A stretch of DNA of 64,000 bases, taken from Fluviibacter sp964498255. Lineage in GTDB: Bacteria; Pseudomonadota; Gammaproteobacteria; Burkholderiales; Rhodocyclaceae. Numbering within the stretch: position 1 is the first letter of the stretch; each line of letters begins with the position of its first letter. Made by a program: the position numbers and the translations under genes. The DNA lies in the NCBI GenBank assembly GCA_964498255.1, contig CAZCGW010000004.1, positions 1 through 64,000 on the forward strand, written 5' to 3'. This document shows positions 59,888 through 64,000 of this stretch, piece after piece. The notes beneath the pieces were generated by a model that was given only the letters and a program-made list of their open reading frames with translations, did no database searches and had not been told where the DNA came from.

Positions 59888-61142
59888 GTTACTGATTCAG
59901 GGCGGTGCCCGTCTCGAAGGTGAAATTCGTATTTCTGGTGCCAAGAACGCGGCATTGCCGATTCTGTGCGCCAGCCTGCTGGTGCGCGAACCACTGGTGC
60001 TGACGAACTTGCCCCATCTGAATGATGTGGCCACGATGATTCGGCTGTTGACCAATATGGGTGTGGCATCGACACTTGACGGCGCCGAAGCCGGGGTAAC
60101 GCTGGATGCTAATGGCCTGACAGAGGCAGTAGCCCCCTACGAACTGGTTAAAACCATGCGTGCCTCAATTCTGGTGCTGGGCCCGCTGGTTGCCCGCTGG
60201 GGTGAAGCCAAGGTTTCTCTGCCTGGTGGTTGCGCTATTGGCGCCCGTCCGGTTGATCAGCACATCAAGGGCTTGCAGGCGATGGGTGCCGAGGTTCACG
60301 TCGAGGCCGGCTATATTCATGCCAAGGCACCTGCGGGTGGATTGAAGGGTGCGCGTATCTGTACCGATATGGTTACCGTGACCGGCACCGAAAACCTGAT
60401 GATGGCGGCAACGCTCGCCAATGGCGAGACGGTTATCGAGAATGCGGCCTGCGAGCCGGAAGTGGTGGATCTGGCTAATTGCCTGATCGCCATGGGTGCA
60501 AAAATCGAGGGCGCGGGTACCGATATTATTCGTATTCAGGGCGTCCCTGCGCTGCATGGTGCTGAACACGCTGTGATGCCAGACCGTATCGAAACGGGTA
60601 CCTTCCTGTGTGCGGCTGCCATTACCGGTGGTAACGTGGTGCTGCAAGGCACATCGGCGGCCTATCTGGAAGCAGTGACAGCGAAGTTGGTAGAGGCAGG
60701 TTGCACCATAGGTGGTGATGCCAATTGCATCTCCATTCAGGCGCCTTCCCGGTTGAAATCCGTGTCATTCCGTACGGCACCCTATCCGGCATTTCCAACG
60801 GATATGCAGGCACAGCTCATGGCCGTCAATTGTCTGGCGGATGGCACGGCCATTATTAAAGAAACGATCTTCGAGAACCGCTTTATGCACGCCGTAGAGT
60901 TGATGCGTCTCGGTGCAGATATCCATATCGATGGTAATTCTGCTGCGGTAAAGGGCGTCGACAAACTCGAGGGGGCTATTGTTATGGCAACCGATTTGCG
61001 CGCTTCTGCCGCGCTGGTCATTGCGGGCCTGGCTGCGCAGGGTGAAACGCTAATTGAGCGTATTTATCATCTGGATCGTGGTTACGAACGCATTGAAGAA
61101 AAGCTGGCGCGTCTGGGCGCCTCGGTGCGTCGCGTCCGCTAG
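59880..61142 (+). CDS. murA: UDP-N-acetylglucosamine 1-carboxyvinyltransferase
   Basis: A 420-residue enzyme, first committed step of peptidoglycan synthesis. It starts at GTG 59880, inside ibaG. Lys22-Asn23 (RISGAKNAALPIL) bind phosphate; catalytic Cys118 is in SLPGGCAIGARPVD, the residue alkylated by fosfomycin, so the enzyme is of the sensitive type. The C-terminal RIYHLDRGYERIEEKL is canonical. Length equals the family norm. Confidence 0.97.
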   Translation: MDKLLIQGGARLEGEIRISGAKNAALPILCASLLVREPLVLTNLPHLNDVATMIRLLTNMGVASTLDGAEAGVTLDANGLTEAVAPYELVKTMRASILVLGPLVARWGEAKVSLPGGCAIGARPVDQHIKGLQAMGAEVHVEAGYIHAKAPAGGLKGARICTDMVTVTGTENLMMAATLANGETVIENAACEPEVVDLANCLIAMGAKIEGAGTDIIRIQGVPALHGAEHAVMPDRIETGTFLCAAAITGGNVVLQGTSAAYLEAVTAKLVEAGCTIGGDANCISIQAPSRLKSVSFRTAPYPAFPTDMQAQLMAVNCLADGTAIIKETIFENRFMHAVELMRLGADIHIDGNSAAVKGVDKLEGAIVMATDLRASAALVIAGLAAQGETLIERIYHLDRGYERIEEKLARLGASVRRVR

Positions 61143-61153
61143 AATAGGGGTTC

Positions 61154-61173
61154 AGGCATGGTTCATGCCTTTC
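61154..61173 (+). terminator. Weak hairpin between murA and hisG
   Basis: AGGCATG and CATGCCT pair around GTT, followed by TTCCC rather than a real T-run. It could attenuate reading from murA into hisG. Confidence 0.4.
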
Positions 61174-61200
61174 CCTGCTTTGAACTGATTGGAACTTGCT

Positions 61201-61866
61201 GTGAGTAGCAACAACTGCGGTATCACCATTGCCCTATCGAAGGGTCGTATCCTCGAAGAAACACTGCCGTTGCTAGAGGCGGCAGGCATTCTGCCGACGG
61301 AAGATCCGGAATCGTCACGCAAACTGATTCTGCCAACGCAGGATCCGGATGTGCGCATTGTGATCGTGCGCGCTACCGATGTGCCGACCTATGTGCAATA
61401 CGGTGCCGCTGATATAGGTATCGCTGGCAAGGATGTCCTTATCGAGCATGGGGGGCAGGGTCTGTACGAACCCTTAGACCTGCAGATTGCCCGCTGCAAA
61501 ATGATGGTGGCTGTATCCGAAGGATTCGATTACGCAGCCGCTGTTAAGCCGGGTAGCCGCCTGCGTGTGGCGACCAAATACGTCAATATCGCACGCGAGC
61601 ACTTTGCTGCTAAAGGCGTACACATTGATCTGATCAAACTCTATGGCTCTATGGAGTTAGGGCCGCTGGTCGGGTTGTCAGATGCGATTGTTGATCTGGT
61701 GTCGTCGGGCAATACGCTACGCGCCAATAACTTACAGGCCGTAGAAGACGTGATGCCGATTTCGTCTCGCCTTGTAGTGAATCCGGCTGCACTGAAGCTC
61801 AAGCATGAACGTTTGCAGCGCATCCTTACTGATTTCGAAGGCGCCGTTGCACGTCAGGCTGCCTGA
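61201..61866 (+). CDS. hisG: ATP phosphoribosyltransferase, short form
   Basis: A 221-residue HisG of the short type, lacking the C-terminal regulatory domain, that condenses ATP and PRPP as the first step of histidine synthesis. ITIALSKGRILEETLPLLEAAG opens it, ATDVPTYVQYGAADIGIAGKDVL and the PRPP loop DLVSSGNTLRANNL follow. Short HisG needs HisZ as partner; no hisZ is in the window. GTG 61201 with GGAAC upstream is preferred over TTG 61189. The gene ends 13 bases before hisD. Confidence 0.93.
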   Translation: MSSNNCGITIALSKGRILEETLPLLEAAGILPTEDPESSRKLILPTQDPDVRIVIVRATDVPTYVQYGAADIGIAGKDVLIEHGGQGLYEPLDLQIARCKMMVAVSEGFDYAAAVKPGSRLRVATKYVNIAREHFAAKGVHIDLIKLYGSMELGPLVGLSDAIVDLVSSGNTLRANNLQAVEDVMPISSRLVVNPAALKLKHERLQRILTDFEGAVARQAA

Positions 61867-61879
61867 TCCGGAGAGCATG

Positions 61880-63178
61880 ATGAAGATCCGTCGGTTAAGT
61901 ACGCAATCATCCGCTTTCGCTGCTGAATTAAAAACATTGCTCGCACTGGAAGCCGAGCAGGATGCCGGTATCGAGCGCACGGTTGTTGAAATTCTCGCAG
62001 AGATTCGTCAGCGCGGTGATGCCGCGCTGCTGGATTACACCCGTAAGTTTGATCGTCTGGATGTTCATGATGCGCATCATCTGGAACTGCCTCAGGCAGA
62101 GCTACAGTCCGCACTTGAAACCTTGTCGCATGAACAACGTGCTGCGCTGGAAACTGCGGCACAACGTATTCGTGTATTCCACGAGCGTCAGCGTGTCGAA
62201 GGTTGGACCTATACCGAAGCAGATGGCACGGTGCTTGGGCAGCGTGTAACGCCGCTCGATCGTGTGGGCTTGTATGTGCCGGGTGGCAAAGCGGCTTATC
62301 CGTCCTCTGTTCTGATGAATGCCATTCCGGCCAAAGTAGCGGGTGTGCAGGAACTGATTATGGTGGTGCCAACGCCGGGCGGTGAGCGTAATCCGCTCGT
62401 ATTGGCTGCAGCGGCTATTGCGGGCGTTGATCGTGTGTTCACGATTGGCGGTGCGCAAGCTGTTGGTGCGCTGGCCTACGGCACGGAAACAGTACCGCAG
62501 GTTGATAAGATTGTTGGCCCCGGCAATGCCTATGTGGCTAATGCAAAACGCCACGTCTTCGGTACCGTGGGTATCGACATGATTGCCGGCCCCTCGGAAA
62601 TTCTAGTGATTGCTGATGGCACGACACCGGCGGACTGGGTGGCCATGGATTTATTCTCGCAAGCCGAGCATGATGAGTTGGCACAATCAATTCTGATTTG
62701 TCCGGATGCCGCTTATCTGGATGCCGTCACGGAAAGCATTAATCGGCTCTTGCCACAGATGCCACGTGCCGAGGTAATCCGTACATCGCTGACAGATCGT
62801 GGCGCATTGATTTTGGTGAAGGATCTGGCTGAAGCCTGTGAGATCAGCAACCGGATTGCTCCGGAACATCTGGAACTCTCTGTTAAAGATCCGCAGGCGC
62901 TGGTGCCGCAAATCCGCCATGCCGGTGCCATCTTTATGGGCGCTTATAGCTCGGAATCTTTGGGTGACTACTGTGCGGGTCCGAATCATGTGTTGCCGAC
63001 ATCAGGTAGTGCGCGCTTCTCGTCACCACTGGGCGTTTATGACTTCCAGAAGCGTAGCAGTCTGATTCATGTATCGCAGGCAGGCGCCCAGACTTTAGGT
63101 CGTATTGCCTCTAGCCTAGCCGAAGGCGAGGGGCTTACCGCGCATGCCCGCTCCGCAGACTTCAGAATCGGTAACTAA
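61880..63178 (+). CDS. hisD: Histidinol dehydrogenase
   Basis: A 432-residue zinc enzyme oxidising histidinol to histidine in two NAD steps. Zinc ligands are in SQAEHDE (Gln, His); NRIAPEHLEL supplies the catalytic Glu-His pair, and GPNHVLPTSGSARFSSPLGVYDF closes the site. ATG 61880 has GGAG six bases upstream; a start at 61805 is inside hisG and unlikely. The next gene is not another his gene but a chromate transporter starting 35 bases before the hisD stop. Confidence 0.95.
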   Translation: MKIRRLSTQSSAFAAELKTLLALEAEQDAGIERTVVEILAEIRQRGDAALLDYTRKFDRLDVHDAHHLELPQAELQSALETLSHEQRAALETAAQRIRVFHERQRVEGWTYTEADGTVLGQRVTPLDRVGLYVPGGKAAYPSSVLMNAIPAKVAGVQELIMVVPTPGGERNPLVLAAAAIAGVDRVFTIGGAQAVGALAYGTETVPQVDKIVGPGNAYVANAKRHVFGTVGIDMIAGPSEILVIADGTTPADWVAMDLFSQAEHDELAQSILICPDAAYLDAVTESINRLLPQMPRAEVIRTSLTDRGALILVKDLAEACEISNRIAPEHLELSVKDPQALVPQIRHAGAIFMGAYSSESLGDYCAGPNHVLPTSGSARFSSPLGVYDFQKRSSLIHVSQAGAQTLGRIASSLAEGEGLTAHARSADFRIGN

Positions 63179-63734
63179 ACCCGTACCAACACCTGCAGCC
63201 CTGTTCCTGGGGTTTAGTCGTGTTGGGTTGTCGGGTTTTGGTGGTGTGTTGCCGTGGGCGCGTCGACTGCTTGTAGAAACTGAAGGTTGGCTCTCGGCCG
63301 AAGAGTTTAATGTCTTGCTGGGGCTTTGCCAGTTTCTGCCGGGACCCAATGTGGTGAACCTGGCCGTTGCCGTGGGCGTGCGTTTCTGCGGTTGGCGTGG
63401 TGCCGTGGCAGGTGCCATAGGCCTCATGCTCGGGCCGTTCCTTGTTGCGCTTGTGCTCGGCGTGCTTTACGGCCTTTATGGCGAATTGCCGGCCGTGCAA
63501 TCCATGTTGCATGGGATAACTCTGGTAGGAGCCGGGCTGATTATTGCTATGGGTATCCGCATGGGGCTGAATGTTAAGAATCGGTTGATTTATTTACCTT
63601 TTGCAGCAGCGGCATTCGTGGCGATTGCCTTATTTCATTGGCCGTTGCCGGCGGTGATGCTCGGTGGGGCTGCGCTCACTATTGCCATGAGCTGGTGGCG
63701 GTTGAGTCAGGAGGCTAAAGCATGCCGATCCTGA
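63144..63734 (+). CDS. Chromate transporter, N-terminal-type half
   Basis: A 196-residue membrane protein with about six helices, of the CHR family short form. GFSRVGLSGFGGVLPWARR and the signature GLCQFLPGPNVVNLAVAVG identify it. Short CHR proteins work as pairs of non-identical halves; the second half follows and overlaps by 13 bases. The start ATG 63144 is inside the hisD end. Chromate export is the family role, but many short CHR pairs are untested. Confidence 0.85.
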   Translation: MPAPQTSESVTKPVPTPAALFLGFSRVGLSGFGGVLPWARRLLVETEGWLSAEEFNVLLGLCQFLPGPNVVNLAVAVGVRFCGWRGAVAGAIGLMLGPFLVALVLGVLYGLYGELPAVQSMLHGITLVGAGLIIAMGIRMGLNVKNRLIYLPFAAAAFVAIALFHWPLPAVMLGGAALTIAMSWWRLSQEAKACRS

Positions 63735-64000
63735 TCGAATTATTCGTTAGTTTCTTCCTGGTGGCTTTTGTGTCCTTTGGTGGGGCATCGGCTGTTATTC
63801 CGGAGTTGTACCGGATTGCGGTGACCGAGCATGCGTGGATGGATGCGCGCACCTTTACGGAGCTGTTTGCCATTGCCCAGGCGGCACCGGGGCCCAATGT
63901 TTTGATCGTCACGCTCATTGGCCAGCATGTAGACGGCTGGTTAGGGGCATTTCTGGCAACCCTGGGTATGTGTTTGCCCATGAGTCTGCTGGTAGGCCTG
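63722..64000 (+). CDS. Chromate transporter, second half (partial, runs off the window)
   Basis: The first 93 residues of the partner CHR protein. FVSFFLVAFVSFGGASAVIPEL and LFAIAQAAPGPNVLIVTLIG are the family signature. GGAGG lies seven bases before ATG 63722. It overlaps the first half by 13 bases, so the two are co-translated. The rest is beyond position 64000. Confidence 0.83.
   Translation, partial: MPILIELFVSFFLVAFVSFGGASAVIPELYRIAVTEHAWMDARTFTELFAIAQAAPGPNVLIVTLIGQHVDGWLGAFLATLGMCLPMSLLVGL

Noticed and set aside
1..64000. CRISPR array, prophage, insertion sequence or replication origin
   Set aside because: No spaced repeat series, transposase, integrase, phage structural gene or dnaA-box cluster was seen. 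gyrA alone does not mark an origin.

Overview
The window reads as chromosomal DNA of a betaproteobacterium, most likely in or near the Burkholderiales; I would not name a genus. The inference rests on gene order and gene types: ompA-like gene/ubiG/gph divergent from gyrA; serC-pheA-hisC-tyrA-aroA/cmk-rpsA-ihfB-lapA-lapB; uvrA/MFS/ssb; an mla operon followed by a YadGH-type ABC pair, ibaG, murA, hisG and hisD; a phasin (polyhydroxyalkanoate granules); a monomeric isocitrate dehydrogenase; and LPS heptose genes with separate kinase and adenylyltransferase. The DNA is densely coding. No gene-free stretch exceeds about 190 bases, and I see no insertion sequence, prophage or CRISPR array.

Layout. 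0-3.7 kb: leftward gph, ubiG, ompA-like porin and an amidohydrolase (MTA/SAH deaminase type). 3.7-16.3 kb: rightward gyrA, then serine and aromatic amino acid synthesis (serC, pheA, hisC, tyrA, a fused aroA-cmk), then rpsA, ihfB and the LPS-assembly genes lapA and lapB. 16.4-22.4 kb: sugar nucleotide and LPS core precursors (ugd, rfbB, rfbD, rfaE1, rfaD) ending in cysM. 22.4-24.9 kb: a small accessory patch with a PolB-like exonuclease, a MntA/HepT-type nucleotidyltransferase-HEPN pair, tRNA-Ser(GGA), and a VapBC pair whose promoter carries a perfect inverted repeat. 24.9-29.5 kb: DUF486 membrane protein, stand-alone TrpB2, an unknown 160-aa protein, a secreted choloylglycine-hydrolase-family amidase and a membrane-anchored DEDDh exonuclease. 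29.5-41.1 kb: monomeric icd, a methyltransferase, YaeQ, GIY-YIG, RmuC, an ABC-F protein, two small exported unknowns, two transporters, DUF2237 and a phasin. 41.2-53.4 kb: cysK, glmS, a TauE-type exporter, an OFA-type MFS carrier, uvrA, another MFS protein, ssb and kup. 53.4-64 kb: rfaE2, then the mla phospholipid-transport operon, ABC pair, ibaG, murA, hisG, hisD and a two-gene chromate transporter whose second gene runs off the end.

Envelope biogenesis is the dominant theme: lapAB, heptose genes, ugd/rfbBD, glmS, murA and mla all serve LPS, peptidoglycan or outer-membrane lipid asymmetry. Amino-acid synthesis is the second theme. The accessory part is 22.4-29.5 kb. Nothing in the window is clearly a large undescribed system. 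The best candidates for follow-up are the exonuclease/MntA/HepT/tRNA-Ser/VapBC patch, the trpB2-unknown gene divergent promoter with its 17-bp palindrome, and the membrane-anchored exonuclease. All family assignments were made by reading the translations; no database search was run.
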